A stretch of DNA of 64,000 nucleotides from CAYNZP01 sp964401835 (GTDB taxonomy: Bacteria; Planctomycetota; Phycisphaerae; SM23-33). Shown here piece after piece: positions 43,100 through 52,863 of this stretch (position 1 is its first letter; every line of letters begins with the position of its first letter). The notes under the pieces were generated by a model. That model was not told the DNA's origin. It searched no databases and saw only the letters and a program-made list of their open reading frames with translations. The stretch is taken from positions 1 through 64,000 of the forward strand of contig CAYNZP010000009.1 in assembly GCA_964401835.1 (NCBI GenBank), read 5' to 3'. The translations under genes were made by a program, and so were the position numbers.

Positions 43100-43481
43100 C
43101 AGAATAGATATTCACGTCGAAGTGCCGCCCGTCCCGTGGCGACAACTGCGAGGCGGCAATGGCGATGGTATCAGCTCCGCGGATATGCGCGACCAGGTAG
43201 TCTCTGCCCGTGCGATACAGAAAAGTCGTTTCAGCGGCAATGGTTCTACTACAACTAACGCTACGATGGCCAGCAAACAGGTTCGCAAATTCTGCCAGCT
43301 GGATTCATCGGGTGAATTGCTACTCAAACAGGCAATGACGGAGCTGGGCCTCTCCGCCCGCGCACATGACAAGGTGCTGCGAATTGCAAGAACCATCGCT
43401 GATATCGAAGGCGAGGAAAAAATCCAGCCGCACCACCTGGCCGAGGCAATTCAATATCGAAGATTAGACAGGAGATTGTAG
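42918..43481 (+). pseudogene. comM: comM (YifB) 3' fragment
   Basis: Continues comM exactly at the codon for Glu325: EDGCVTIPRVHSTLKFPARLML, then [22 protein letters not shown] with the zinc-like cysteines of ComM/YifB, SGPLIDRIDIHVEVPP with the arginine finger region, and the Mg-chelatase C-terminal helical domain. It has no start of its own. It lies on the same strand as the serine recombinase, whose transcript would run into it. The internal ATG at 42978 is unlikely to give a working protein because Walker A and B are on the other fragment. Confidence 0.9.
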
Positions 43482-43557
43482 AAAACACCACTTGAGAGTC
43501 ACTCGGAAAAGCTATTGTAATTTTTAAACAAACTTCAACTTCTATCATTACCATCTG

Positions 43558-43773
43558 CTAGGGGCAGTCATTGCTTGGAACGTATTCAATCAAATCCCCT
43601 GGTGTGCAATTAAGGACTTTACAGATAGCCTCAAGGGTTGAAAAGCGAATCGCACGAGCTTTATTGGTTTTCAGAATCGACAGATTATTTACTGCAATAC
43701 CCGTAGCTTCAGCCAGATCTTTAAGCTTCATCCTATTATCAAGAAGAAGATAGTCCAAACGAATGCGGATCAT
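43558..43773 (-). CDS. YozG-type HTH regulator (XRE/Cro-like)
   Basis: A 71-residue Cro/C1-type helix-turn-helix protein: MIRIRLDYLLLDNRMKLKDLAEATGIAVNNLSILK...TLEAICKVLNCTPGDLIEY. The pattern is that of small YozG-like repressors, which nearly always pair with a DUF2975 membrane protein. Such a protein is encoded 12 bases upstream on the same strand. It lies just outside attR and so belongs to the chromosome, not to the element. Confidence 0.85.
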   Translation of the reverse strand: MIRIRLDYLLLDNRMKLKDLAEATGIAVNNLSILKTNKARAIRFSTLEAICKVLNCTPGDLIEYVPSNDCP

Positions 43774-43785
43774 GATATCTATTCC

Positions 43786-44289
43786 TTAAACAATTACCTT
43801 GGCTTCTTCAATGACCGGAATGATTCGTCGCAAGAATTGCCCCAGTCCAATGAGAACCAAAATTTTTACTAACGATAGAAGTGTAGATGGTCCAAGTGAA
43901 GCTACAGTGAAATACCACGCTCCTGTGCGAACAGATAACAAAAAACAAAAATTAAGCAGAAGGCTAGAGAAGACAAGAATCGCGAAGATGTAAAGAATCT
44001 TGTCACCGTGGCGAAGTACCCAGCCTGGTTTATCGTTAGTTTCGAGCAAGAAACGCAGCAACTGCCCAACGCCTATCGCAGTTATTCCTCCGCCGAAGGC
44101 CATAACGAAGGACACGAAATATCGAGCTCTTAGAAAAACATTTATTTGTTCGGCGCCCTTTTGCAACTCAAAAAGGCCATATGCAAAGAATGGCAGCATC
44201 AAAACCAAGACCACCCATCCCATAATCCGAATGATAGAACAGCGAGTTCTGAGTAATCGTTCATTTTGCTTTATAATAGCGTTTGCCAT
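43786..44289 (-). CDS. DUF2975-like four-helix membrane protein
   Basis: A 167-residue protein with about four membrane helices (residues about 19-39, 55-75, 92-116 and 130-150). AAGGAG lies before the ATG at 44289. A longer frame upstream has no such site and a shifted composition. Together with the following HTH gene it forms the common DUF2975-YozG pair, thought to act as a membrane sensor with repressor, though its signal is unknown. It lies between murG and the comM remnant. Confidence 0.7.
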   Translation of the reverse strand: MANAIIKQNERLLRTRCSIIRIMGWVVLVLMLPFFAYGLFELQKGAEQINVFLRARYFVSFVMAFGGGITAIGVGQLLRFLLETNDKPGWVLRHGDKILYIFAILVFSSLLLNFCFLLSVRTGAWYFTVASLGPSTLLSLVKILVLIGLGQFLRRIIPVIEEAKVIV

Positions 44290-44440
44290 AGTAATTCTCC
44301 TTTGGATTAACTTGTTATATGTGTAAAAAATAACGACAAACGTTATATTGTCAATGATAAACTTTTTTGTTTTGGTGCATCCATCATTAATTATTGCTAG
44401 CTCAAGCTGCCATTCTGTTTTCAATCGCCTGCGGTCAGAC

Positions 44441-45550
44441 TTAAGAATTCTGTAATAACCACTGTGCAATGATTTTTGAGGAGATGCTTTTATCGCTGCC
44501 GGAAATTCCATGGTGCATTTTTAATAGCTGTTCTTCGTCTTGCAAAATCGGGATAAGACTTGCGCCCAGGTTCGCTTTATTTGAGTCTGTATCAATTTCA
44601 TCTTCGCATATCACGGCTGTTCCCGAGCTGACAAGTTCCGCTGCGTTGAGTTTCTGCTGCTGGTCACGATGATGAGGGTATGGCATGATGACAGCTGGAG
44701 TTGCTGTCGCGGTCAATTCCGCTATTGTCGATGCCCCGCCGCGACAAAGTGCCAAATCGGATGCCGCGTAAGCGAGGTCCATGTGGTCGCAATATTTTCT
44801 GGAAACAACTCTGATTTTTCCAAAAGGCGTCTGGGCCGATTCATTCGCCTCGCCGGTTATGTGGATTATCTGCCAGCCTTGGGCAAAATCATCGAGCTTA
44901 TCAGCCAATGCGTAAACCGCCTTGTTAATCGAAGCTGCTCCAAAGCTGCCGCCAAGGACTAACAAGGTCTTCCTGTCGCTATCCAAACCAAAATGCTCCA
45001 AAGCTTGAGCCCGATTCGCATTAGTTATATCGCTTCTGACAGGACAGCCGACGCATCTGACCCGCTCCTGCAAGCGGCCAGCAAAACAGCTCTGCGTTGA
45101 CTCGAATTGAGTGAAGATTACCCGTGCATGTTTCGATAAATGGCGGTTGGCGATTCCCGGCACTGCATCGGGATTCAACATTGCCGTAGGAATGCCAACC
45201 TTGGCGGCCTTGCTGACCAAATTGGCAGCTGCAAAACCGCCAAGACCAAGCACAGCTGCCGGTTTTAGGTCGCCCAACATATCCCGGGCCTGGGCGCAGG
45301 AAGCGATGTAGCTCCTGCAGAAACGACCCCACCCGCAAAAACTTCTGGGTAGTGGTTTAATCGGCTGGGGAACTGCCGCAAAACCCCTTCCGAGTGAGTC
45401 CAGAATTTTCCTGTCGATGCTTCGATCCGAACAGGCAAATACAATCTTCGCTTCCGGCTGCGATTTATGAAGTTGCTCGGCCACCGCCAGGCCGGGATAT
45501 AAATGCCCACCCGTTCCGCCGCCGGCAAAGATGTAAATCGGCTTGGTCAA
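44441..45550 (-). CDS. murG: UDP-GlcNAc:lipid I N-acetylglucosaminyltransferase MurG
   Basis: A 369-residue GT-B enzyme. N-terminal FAGGGTGGHLYPGLAVAE and the C-terminal CRGGASTIAELTATATPAVIMPYPHHRDQQQ are the MurG signatures (glycine-rich loop and UDP-GlcNAc site). It turns lipid I into lipid II on the inner face of the membrane. It is the last gene of the dcw cluster in this window, 26 bases after ftsW. Confidence 0.94.
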   Translation of the reverse strand: MTKPIYIFAGGGTGGHLYPGLAVAEQLHKSQPEAKIVFACSDRSIDRKILDSLGRGFAAVPQPIKPLPRSFCGWGRFCRSYIASCAQARDMLGDLKPAAVLGLGGFAAANLVSKAAKVGIPTAMLNPDAVPGIANRHLSKHARVIFTQFESTQSCFAGRLQERVRCVGCPVRSDITNANRAQALEHFGLDSDRKTLLVLGGSFGAASINKAVYALADKLDDFAQGWQIIHITGEANESAQTPFGKIRVVSRKYCDHMDLAYAASDLALCRGGASTIAELTATATPAVIMPYPHHRDQQQKLNAAELVSSGTAVICEDEIDTDSNKANLGASLIPILQDEEQLLKMHHGISGSDKSISSKIIAQWLLQNS

Positions 45551-45576
45551 AATTTGATCCTAAAGAAACCTTAAAA

Positions 45577-46755
45577 CTACCAGTCTCGTATTCTCGTCGG
45601 GTCATCCCGATGGGCTGTCACCGAGATAATAAACGCCACAGCCGACGCCAACAACAAAAGTGCCGTCCCACCGGCGGAGACAAACGGCAGGCTCATTCCG
45701 GTCGGGGGTAGAACGACTGTATCGACAGCGATATGAAGGACTGCCTGTATCGCTATCATAAAGGCCAGCGACCCAGCCAAGACCTTACCGAACCGGTCGT
45801 CGGCGTGAACAGCTGCCTTGCGTGCCTGTAATATCCAAAGAATAAACAGGCCGATGAGCAGTACCGCCCCGACAAAACCCCATTCCTCGGCATAGACCGC
45901 GAAAATAAAGTCCGTCGTGTCTTCCGGTAAAAAGCCAAGTTTAAGCTCACCGTTGCCGGGCCCCTTGCCGAACCAGCCACCGGTAAGAATCGCCAGCAGA
46001 GACATACGCGGCTGATACGCGCTCGGATTGGCTTGCGACCACGGATCCAGCATAGCTGTTATCCGGGACAACCGATGCGGGTCTCGCACTATAAGTAAAT
46101 AAAACCCGGCTGCCGCGGGCGGAATAAGGCTGGCAAGATAATACCACGGCACACCGGCCAATAGCATTGTTACACAAGCAGAGATGCCGATGAGCACCGC
46201 CGTGCCCAGGTCTTCTTTTATGACAATTCCGACGCAAAACAGAACCATGAGTATGGCTGGCAAAAAAGTTTTGGTTATGCTGCGAAGCTGAACCGTCGGC
46301 CGGGACAGCCAGGCCGCCAAAAATATCACCAGCGTTATTTTGAGAATCTCGGATGGCTGGAAACCGATTTTGTACTGGGCCGGGCCAAGACGAATCCACC
46401 GGAGCCTGCCCCCCACCCCATGACCTATACCCGGCACATAAACCATAAATGCGCAGACAATCGCGATAACCAGCAAAATCACCGGCATGACAGGAAAATG
46501 CTTGCCGGCAAAGAGCACGTGATAATCAATCCGCCAGGCAGTGAACATGATTAACAGTGCCATGCAGGAAAAAACGGTGTGCCGGATATCGAGACGTGCG
46601 TACCACTTGCCCGGTGATACCACCGAAGCCACAGCACTATGAACCATTACGATGCCCAGGGCTAACAGGGCAAAGGTCGCCAGAAGCATAACGGTTCCGT
46701 TGGGGTTATCTCGAAGCGGCAATTGCTTGAATTTAACGTTCGGCTTCCGTGCCAT
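45577..46755 (-). CDS. ftsW: SEDS peptidoglycan polymerase FtsW
   Basis: A 392-residue protein with about ten membrane helices. SEDS landmarks are visible: GGRLRWIRLGPAQYKIGFQPSEILK, then GKGPGNGELKLGFLPEDTTDFIFAVYAEEWG with the catalytic loop, and the final LPPTGMSLPFVSAGGTALL. It polymerises lipid II at the septum together with its partner transpeptidase FtsI, which is encoded a few genes upstream. It follows mraY by 10 bases. Confidence 0.94.
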   Translation of the reverse strand: MARKPNVKFKQLPLRDNPNGTVMLLATFALLALGIVMVHSAVASVVSPGKWYARLDIRHTVFSCMALLIMFTAWRIDYHVLFAGKHFPVMPVILLVIAIVCAFMVYVPGIGHGVGGRLRWIRLGPAQYKIGFQPSEILKITLVIFLAAWLSRPTVQLRSITKTFLPAILMVLFCVGIVIKEDLGTAVLIGISACVTMLLAGVPWYYLASLIPPAAAGFYLLIVRDPHRLSRITAMLDPWSQANPSAYQPRMSLLAILTGGWFGKGPGNGELKLGFLPEDTTDFIFAVYAEEWGFVGAVLLIGLFILWILQARKAAVHADDRFGKVLAGSLAFMIAIQAVLHIAVDTVVLPPTGMSLPFVSAGGTALLLLASAVAFIISVTAHRDDPTRIRDW

Positions 46756-46765
46756 TAACGGTTCC

Positions 46766-47893
46766 CTACCACTTCAATTTAAGCGTAGCCAGCGCCAGTG
46801 CGGCGAAAATAAGACCCATAACCCAGAAACGAATCACCACCTTGGACTCCGACCAGCCGCCCAGGTGGAAATGATGATGTAGCGGAGCACACCGGAAAAG
46901 CCTCTTACCATCCATGCCGCCCGGTGATTTTGTCAGCTTGAAATAGCCAATCTGAAGCAGGACACTTACGGCTTCCATAACGAAAACACCGCCGGCAATC
47001 AGCAGAAGAAGTTCCTGCCGTGTAACAACAGCAATAAAACCGATAAGCCCGCCAAGCGGAAGCGAACCGGTATCACCCATGAAAACCTGGGCGGGATGCG
47101 CGTTGTACCACATGAAACCCACACAGGCACCGAGCATAGCTGCACACAGAACCGTCATCTCCGCTGAACCAGCTACCACGGGAAGTTCGAAAAAGCTCGC
47201 CCATTCTGAAACGCCAACTATCCAGGAAATAAGCAAAAACACAGCCGCCACAATCGCAACCGAGCCGGTCGCAAGACCGTCCATGCCGTCAGTGAGATTT
47301 ACCGCATTGCACGAACCGACCATGGTCAGGATTGTAATTATCATGTAGACGATCATCGGTAGATAAAAATGCCAGCTTGTAAACGGCAGATAAAAACTGT
47401 GGGCGGGATTAACCACCTCGCCTGTAGAGTCGACGATTGTGCTTTGGCTGCCGTATTGGCGGATGAAAATCGAGAGCAAAACGGCCAGACCAATCTGGAA
47501 AATGATTTTTTCCCACATTTTCAATCCGTCGCGAGAGCCCGTCCCAGCCGAGAAACGCAACTTGAGCCAATCGTCGATAGCGCCCAACACTCCCAGCCAA
47601 ACAAGAGCGACAAAGGCCATGCGAATGTACATGTTGAAAATGTTTGCGAACAACAAAATGGAAATAAAAATCGCGATTACGATCAATGCCCCGCCCATTG
47701 TCGGAGTGTTTGACTTGCTGCGAGTCAGTTCGTTGAGGTCGGCGTGGTTAAATTCCGGCTTGTCACCGACTTTGCTGCGAATCAGAAAGCGGATCATGCG
47801 AGGAGCCAGTAAAACGACTATGAGAAAACTCACCACTGCCGCACCGACAATCCGCAGTATCAAACCTGTATAGCCAAGAAGCCAATAAACCAC
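46766..47893 (-). CDS. mraY: phospho-N-acetylmuramoyl-pentapeptide transferase MraY
   Basis: A 375-residue membrane enzyme with about ten helices. The signatures are KSNTPTMGGALIV, LGAIDDWLKLR with the metal aspartates, NAVNLTDGMDGLATG, and GKRLFRCAPLHHHFHLGGW at the end. It makes lipid I from UDP-MurNAc-pentapeptide and undecaprenyl phosphate. It is separated from murF by a 283-base stretch that is filled by the dispersed repeat, unlike the tight spacing in the rest of the cluster. Confidence 0.95.
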   Translation of the reverse strand: MVYWLLGYTGLILRIVGAAVVSFLIVVLLAPRMIRFLIRSKVGDKPEFNHADLNELTRSKSNTPTMGGALIVIAIFISILLFANIFNMYIRMAFVALVWLGVLGAIDDWLKLRFSAGTGSRDGLKMWEKIIFQIGLAVLLSIFIRQYGSQSTIVDSTGEVVNPAHSFYLPFTSWHFYLPMIVYMIITILTMVGSCNAVNLTDGMDGLATGSVAIVAAVFLLISWIVGVSEWASFFELPVVAGSAEMTVLCAAMLGACVGFMWYNAHPAQVFMGDTGSLPLGGLIGFIAVVTRQELLLLIAGGVFVMEAVSVLLQIGYFKLTKSPGGMDGKRLFRCAPLHHHFHLGGWSESKVVIRFWVMGLIFAALALATLKLKW

Positions 47894-47944
47894 AGCTTAT
47901 TTCCTGTAATACCTAGAGTCCCTAACAAAATCTCGCGCTAGCCG

Positions 47945-48187
47945 CGTTTGGCCCAAAATCGAATGGCTACAAGGCGACGGCGACGACGCCATACCTTGAT
48001 GGTATGGCGAGGAGTCGCAACGTAGCAGACATCGATTTTCGGCCAAACCCTACGGGACGCAGCCCTTTTGTCCGCATACGGCGTCGCTCGAAAGTCAATG
48101 ATGCCACAGGCATCGTATCCTCCTCGCTCCTTGCCTGCGAACAAAAAATCTGGCGTCGCGGCCGCGGGAGGTTTTGTTAGGGGCTCT
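47945..48187 (-). repeat. dispersed structured repeat, copy 2, with extended hairpin
   Basis: The part 48012-48187 matches copy 1 (26263-26438) in reverse orientation. The extra part 47945-48050 can fold on itself: GTTTGGCC-AAAATCGA-TG near 47945 pairs with CATCGATTTT-GGCCAAAC near 48031-48050, with GCTAC/GTAGC and an inner hairpin GCCATACC-TTGAT-GGTATGGC. The left boundary of the matching sequence includes the final codons and stop of murF. No gene is supported across this stretch. Confidence 0.75.
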
Positions 48188-49565
48188 CACTCAAAAAGGC
48201 CCGGCGGATCGGCTCGATAAGCCTTTCCATCTCCATGGCCCTGGAACCCTTAATTAAAACAGTATCGCCCTTGCATAGCAATTCGGCAATACCTTCGCAG
48301 GCAAATTGAACGGAGTCAAACACCTGTGCCCGCAGACCAGCTTGTTGTGCTCCCTTGGCGATATATCGACCTAGAGGCCCTACTGATATGAGAAAATCGA
48401 CCTGGCGTTTTGCGATATTCTCGCCCAGTTTCTCGTGCAGAACCTCAGCCGCCGACCCGAGCTCGAGCATATCGCCGAGGACTGCGACCTTTCGAGTTGT
48501 TTGGCAATCGGCCAGGACATCGACCGCAGCTGAAACGCTCGCTGGATTGGCATTGTAGGCGTCATTTATGACAGTAAGGCCGTCAAGGCCAATCCACTCA
48601 AGGCGCATATCCACACCGTCAAAATCTTTCAGGGCTTCGGCTGCTTCCTCTTGGCTAAAACCAAAACGCTGGGCAACGGCAATGGCAGCCAGGGCATTCA
48701 TGGCGTTGTGCTTGCCGGGCAAGGGTAGATCGACCCAGAAGCGGCCGTTGACCTGAAAACGGCAATTTCGACCTTGAGATTCATAACCGCTCAGCCGCAA
48801 ATCTGCATTTTTACTCTTGCCGAAACGGACAAATTTCGCCTTATGGCTACGCAAAACCAGATTTAGCTCTTCACTATCGGCAAACACTACGGCAAAACCG
48901 CTTTTCTCAAGTGAGCCGACAAGCGACGCCTTCTCGATTGCCACATTCTGCAAATCGCCAAAGCCTTCAAGATGCGAAGGACCAATGCAGGTTACAACGG
49001 TGATGTCCGGCTGGGATATCTTTCCAAGCGAAGCTATCTCTCCCGGAGCGTTCGAGCCTATCTCGCAGACGACATAATCGTCTCCGGGATTTATACCCAG
49101 CAGTGTCAATGGTACCCCGATTTCATTGTTGAAACTCTTGGGGCTGCACGAACCGGTAAGCCGCTTGGAAAGAATATGATGAATTAACCGTTTGACCGTC
49201 GTCTTGCCGTTTGAACCGGTAACGCCAACCACTCTCGCCGACGAAAGCTTGCGATTATAACAGCCCAGGTCTCCCAGAGCTTCAACGGTATCTCCTACAC
49301 CGATTAGCCCACCTGTGAAAAGCTTTGTAACATCTGGCGGAGGTTCTCTATCACGGCGGATAATACCCGCAACCGCGCCAGCTTTGGCAGCCGGAGCGAG
49401 GAAGCCATGACCGTCGAAGTTATCTCCTTCAATGGCCAGAAAAAGATCGCCTTTTTTTGTCGTTCTACTGTCAGTAGAGATGTTATTGACGGTAATATCG
49501 CTGGAATTGGCCAGCCATCTGCCGCGTGTCGCGCGGCGAATTTCCTCTAAACTGACCGGCTTCAT
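48177..49565 (-). CDS. murF: UDP-MurNAc-tripeptide:D-Ala-D-Ala ligase MurF
   Basis: A 462-residue Mur ligase. The P-loop is VVGVTGSNGKTTVKRLI, the central domain has the CEIGSNAPGEIASL block, and NDAYNANPASVSAAVD marks the MurF-type C-terminal part. It adds D-Ala-D-Ala to complete the pentapeptide. The last three codons and stop (GAG AGC CCC TAA) coincide with the edge of the dispersed repeat, so the C-terminus may have been changed by its insertion. The start overlaps the end of murE by four bases. Confidence 0.94.
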   Translation of the reverse strand: MKPVSLEEIRRATRGRWLANSSDITVNNISTDSRTTKKGDLFLAIEGDNFDGHGFLAPAAKAGAVAGIIRRDREPPPDVTKLFTGGLIGVGDTVEALGDLGCYNRKLSSARVVGVTGSNGKTTVKRLIHHILSKRLTGSCSPKSFNNEIGVPLTLLGINPGDDYVVCEIGSNAPGEIASLGKISQPDITVVTCIGPSHLEGFGDLQNVAIEKASLVGSLEKSGFAVVFADSEELNLVLRSHKAKFVRFGKSKNADLRLSGYESQGRNCRFQVNGRFWVDLPLPGKHNAMNALAAIAVAQRFGFSQEEAAEALKDFDGVDMRLEWIGLDGLTVINDAYNANPASVSAAVDVLADCQTTRKVAVLGDMLELGSAAEVLHEKLGENIAKRQVDFLISVGPLGRYIAKGAQQAGLRAQVFDSVQFACEGIAELLCKGDTVLIKGSRAMEMERLIEPIRRAFLSESP

Positions 49566-51127
49566 TTCATCCCCTCCCTGCCGCGTATTGCTTCACTGGC
49601 GACCTCGACATCGTCAAAATGAATTCGCTGGCTGCCAAGAATTTGGTAATCCTCGTGTCCCTTGCCGGCGATTAAAACAACGTCACCATCGCTCGCAGAA
49701 TTAACAGCCGATTCTATCGCCTCGCGTCTATCGGGAATGATTTTAGAGCGGGCCGAACCCTCTTGCGAAAAACCTGCAACAATCTCATCGATTATCGCCT
49801 GCGGCTGCTCGGTTCGTGGATTATCGGAGGTAACGAAGATTAAATCGGCCAATTCTTCTGCCTTTGCAGCCATTCTGGGGCGTTTGGACCTGTCACGGTC
49901 GCCGCCGCAGCCGAAGACAACTATAAGCCTGCCGGCTGTAATATCACGAACCGCACGAAGCACATTTTCCAGTGCATCGTCAGTGTGGGCATAATCTACG
50001 AAAACTTTATATGGCGCCGGCACATTCACCCTCTGCAGCCGCCCGGGCACACAATCCACCTTCTCAAGTGCAGCAGAAATTACAGAAAGCTCAACCCCAA
50101 CAGCACTGCACACCGCTGCTGCTGCAAGGCAATTCAGGATATTGTGTTTCCCAATCAGTGGGGTGCAGATTAATTCTTCTTTACCGTCTATACGAAGCTT
50201 GAAGCGAGTTGACCCGGCATCCATCTTTTCTATTCGGGCAGAAATTTCGGTTCCGTCTGCGAGGCTGTACCACTTAACCGTCGCGGCTGTCGAATCTGCT
50301 ATGGACTTTGCTGCCGAGTCGCTGCGGTTCAGCACAGCTACGGCGCTGGAATCCAAATTTATAAAAAGCTCGCGCTTGGCTGCCAGATACTGCTCCATGG
50401 TCTGGTGATAATCCAGATGATCGCCGGTAAGGTTTGTAAAAACGCCGACATTAAAGTCAATACCAGCCGTTCTGTGCTGGTCGAGGGCATGCGATGAAAC
50501 CTCCATGACCAGATGAGATTTACCAGCCTGGACCATCTCAGCTGCCATCTGTGCCAACAGAATCGGATCGGGTGTTGTCGCACCGGCTGGAAGTTGCCTT
50601 TTGCCGGTATCGTAGGCGATGGTCCCCAACAATCCGGGGCAGTGGCCTGCCTTGGTCAAGACAGCCTTGATAAGATGGGCTACGGTTGTTTTTCCGTTTG
50701 TCCCGGTAACACCAATATTGACTAACTTTTTCGCGGGAAAGTCGAAAAACGCCTGTCCCAACAAACCAGCTGTGGGTCTGCTTTGCTTGACCACCGCACA
50801 GGCTAACCCATCAGGAATGTTTGAATCATCTTCACAGACAATCGCACAGCAACCAGCCGAGATCGCATCGGAAATGAACTTATGGCCATCTACATCGAAA
50901 CCCCGAACCGCAATAAAACAACTGCCCCGCTCAATGCACCTCGAATCGGACGCAAGGGCAGAAACCTCCGCATCGCCCTTTCGTCTTATAATATCGATAT
51001 CAGCTCTTTTTAGAAGCTCGGAAAAAAGCATCGCAATATTATGCCGAAAAATACCGAAAAATGCTGAAAAAAACATTCGCTGAAAACCAAAAACTTGAAA
51101 TGCAGGCTTCAACAGCGGGTTAATCAT
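49562..51127 (-). CDS. murE: UDP-MurNAc-tripeptide synthetase MurE, meso-DAP type
   Basis: A Mur ligase with P-loop IGVTGTNGKTTVAHLI and, near residue 410, the motif DNPR (TSDNPRTEQP), which marks the enzymes that add meso-diaminopimelate. So the peptidoglycan is probably DAP-type. The ATG at 51127 overlaps the ftsI stop (ATGA) and gives 521 residues. An internal ATG at 51031 (MLFSELLKRA) gives a more typical N-terminus without the first 32 residues. Neither has a clear Shine-Dalgarno, so translational coupling to ftsI is likely. Confidence 0.92.
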   Translation of the reverse strand: MINPLLKPAFQVFGFQRMFFSAFFGIFRHNIAMLFSELLKRADIDIIRRKGDAEVSALASDSRCIERGSCFIAVRGFDVDGHKFISDAISAGCCAIVCEDDSNIPDGLACAVVKQSRPTAGLLGQAFFDFPAKKLVNIGVTGTNGKTTVAHLIKAVLTKAGHCPGLLGTIAYDTGKRQLPAGATTPDPILLAQMAAEMVQAGKSHLVMEVSSHALDQHRTAGIDFNVGVFTNLTGDHLDYHQTMEQYLAAKRELFINLDSSAVAVLNRSDSAAKSIADSTAATVKWYSLADGTEISARIEKMDAGSTRFKLRIDGKEELICTPLIGKHNILNCLAAAAVCSAVGVELSVISAALEKVDCVPGRLQRVNVPAPYKVFVDYAHTDDALENVLRAVRDITAGRLIVVFGCGGDRDRSKRPRMAAKAEELADLIFVTSDNPRTEQPQAIIDEIVAGFSQEGSARSKIIPDRREAIESAVNSASDGDVVLIAGKGHEDYQILGSQRIHFDDVEVASEAIRGREGMK

Positions 51128-52863
51128 TGATTCAGACTGAAATCCATTTTTTTATCCGGCGGCACTTCCATGTATGTCAGGGCTTTTTCCAGAACTTCCC
51201 TGACATAAGGTGCCGCCACGACCGAACCATAGTAACCCTTGGAACGGTCCGGCCAGTAAATCGAAATAATACACATCAATTTCGTATCGTTAACCGGAGC
51301 GCCTCCAATGAACGTGCCGACATAAGCGCCTTCGGTATAGCCGCCTATTCCCGGTATCTGGGCTGTGCCGGTTTTACCGAAGCTGGTCCAGCCCTCCATT
51401 TGACATTTCGCTCCCGTGCCCCGCTCGACGACCTGTGCAAGCACCGCTACGCTCTGGGCTGCGGTCGATGTTGTTAGCACTCGCTTAACAACCTCACGCT
51501 TCGACTGGAAAATCACTCGTCCTTTTGAATCCGTAACATGGTCGATTAATTGCGGCTTGAGCAGAAGGCCGCCATTTGCCAGAGACGAAAACGCCATGGC
51601 CAACTGAACAGTTGTTGCGGACATTTCCTGGCCGAAAGGCACTCGCCGCAAACTATAGCCATCCCATTTGACCAGCGGACGAATAATGCCCCTGCTCTCT
51701 GCGGGCAGTTCTATGCCGGTTTGCTGGCCAAACCCGAACCTACCCAGTATCTCGTATTGTCTTTCATCTCCCAGCAGTTCGCCAACTTTGGCCATGCCTA
51801 TATTGCTGGAAAGGACCAGGACATCTTCGAGCGAGAGATATCCATATTTCTTGCCGTGGTCGGTAATCCGTCCGCCTCGGTGTGCCCTATATTCGCCGTT
51901 TTCACAAAATACCTGTGTCGCATAATCGATTAAACCGTAATCGACGGCAGCTGCGGCGAATATCGGTTTAACGGCACTTCCCGGTTCGTAAGGAAGACAA
52001 ATCGCTTTGTTTGTTCGGGATGACGGAGTTGAATTGTTAAATTCGTTGGGGTCAAAGTTCGGAAACGAGGTCATCGCCAGGATATCGCCGGTCTGCGGAT
52101 TTACAACAATTCCGGTGCCCCACTTTGCCTCATACCTTTCAACCGACTCTGCCAAGGCGTCCTGAAGATAGCCTTGAATAACGGCATCGAGAGTAAGATA
52201 AATATTATTGCCGTCTTTGGGTAATTTGCTTTCGTTGAGAAGCGGCCAGATTGGCCTTCGCCGGGCGTCAGCGCGGACAACTCGGCGGCCATGTGAGGCT
52301 AGCAGCAATTTCTCCTGACTCAATTCCAGCCCGCCGCCACCGACGCCATCGCTTCTACAAAAACCCATCATCGTCGATGCAAGTTCGGCATTGGGATATT
52401 CCCTTCGCCACAAATGGTTCACTTTAACCGAGCGTAATTTCAAGTCCCGAATCGCCTGAGCCTGCTCGGCCGAGATATCCTTCGACAGCCAGACAAAACC
52501 CTTGTCCCTGCGTGCGACAATTTTATCCTGCAGAACCCTGGGGTCGATGCCGAGAACTTCGGAGACCTTTATGGCGACATCGTCAAGCTGCGAGTCGCTC
52601 ATGATTGAAGGATCGCCGTAGCAACCGGGAATCTGCTTGCTGCCGGCTAGCAGAACGTAATTACTCCTGGCCTTGGCGAAGATATTGCCCCGCCTGGCCG
52701 GTAGCGGAATAACCATTTTCTGCTGGCGGCGGGTCATTTGGATTGCTTCGGATTGATTTGTGCGAATAAGGAAAGCAAGCCTGACGCATAAGGCGAGCAT
52801 CGCCAATATCACCAGGCCAAATACAATTTCAAACCACCATCGTCCAGGACCGCTCTGTTTCAT
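51124..52863 (-). CDS. ftsI: septal penicillin-binding protein FtsI (class B PBP)
   Basis: A 579-residue transpeptidase: one N-terminal membrane helix (about 12-32), a PBP dimer domain (about 50-200), then the transpeptidase with SxxK in EPGSAVKPIF (about residue 294), SxN in LSSNIGMAK, and KTG in FGKTGTAQIPG (about residue 494). It cross-links septal peptidoglycan together with FtsW. Its start overlaps the ftsL-like gene by four bases. Confidence 0.93.
   Translation of the reverse strand: MKQSGPGRWWFEIVFGLVILAMLALCVRLAFLIRTNQSEAIQMTRRQQKMVIPLPARRGNIFAKARSNYVLLAGSKQIPGCYGDPSIMSDSQLDDVAIKVSEVLGIDPRVLQDKIVARRDKGFVWLSKDISAEQAQAIRDLKLRSVKVNHLWRREYPNAELASTMMGFCRSDGVGGGGLELSQEKLLLASHGRRVVRADARRRPIWPLLNESKLPKDGNNIYLTLDAVIQGYLQDALAESVERYEAKWGTGIVVNPQTGDILAMTSFPNFDPNEFNNSTPSSRTNKAICLPYEPGSAVKPIFAAAAVDYGLIDYATQVFCENGEYRAHRGGRITDHGKKYGYLSLEDVLVLSSNIGMAKVGELLGDERQYEILGRFGFGQQTGIELPAESRGIIRPLVKWDGYSLRRVPFGQEMSATTVQLAMAFSSLANGGLLLKPQLIDHVTDSKGRVIFQSKREVVKRVLTTSTAAQSVAVLAQVVERGTGAKCQMEGWTSFGKTGTAQIPGIGGYTEGAYVGTFIGGAPVNDTKLMCIISIYWPDRSKGYYGSVVAAPYVREVLEKALTYMEVPPDKKMDFSLNQ

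Noticed and set aside
47938..48144. 68-residue minus-strand open frame between mraY and murF
   Set aside because: It lies wholly in the structured dispersed repeat and has an odd composition; the similar frame at 26200-26382 covers the other copy.
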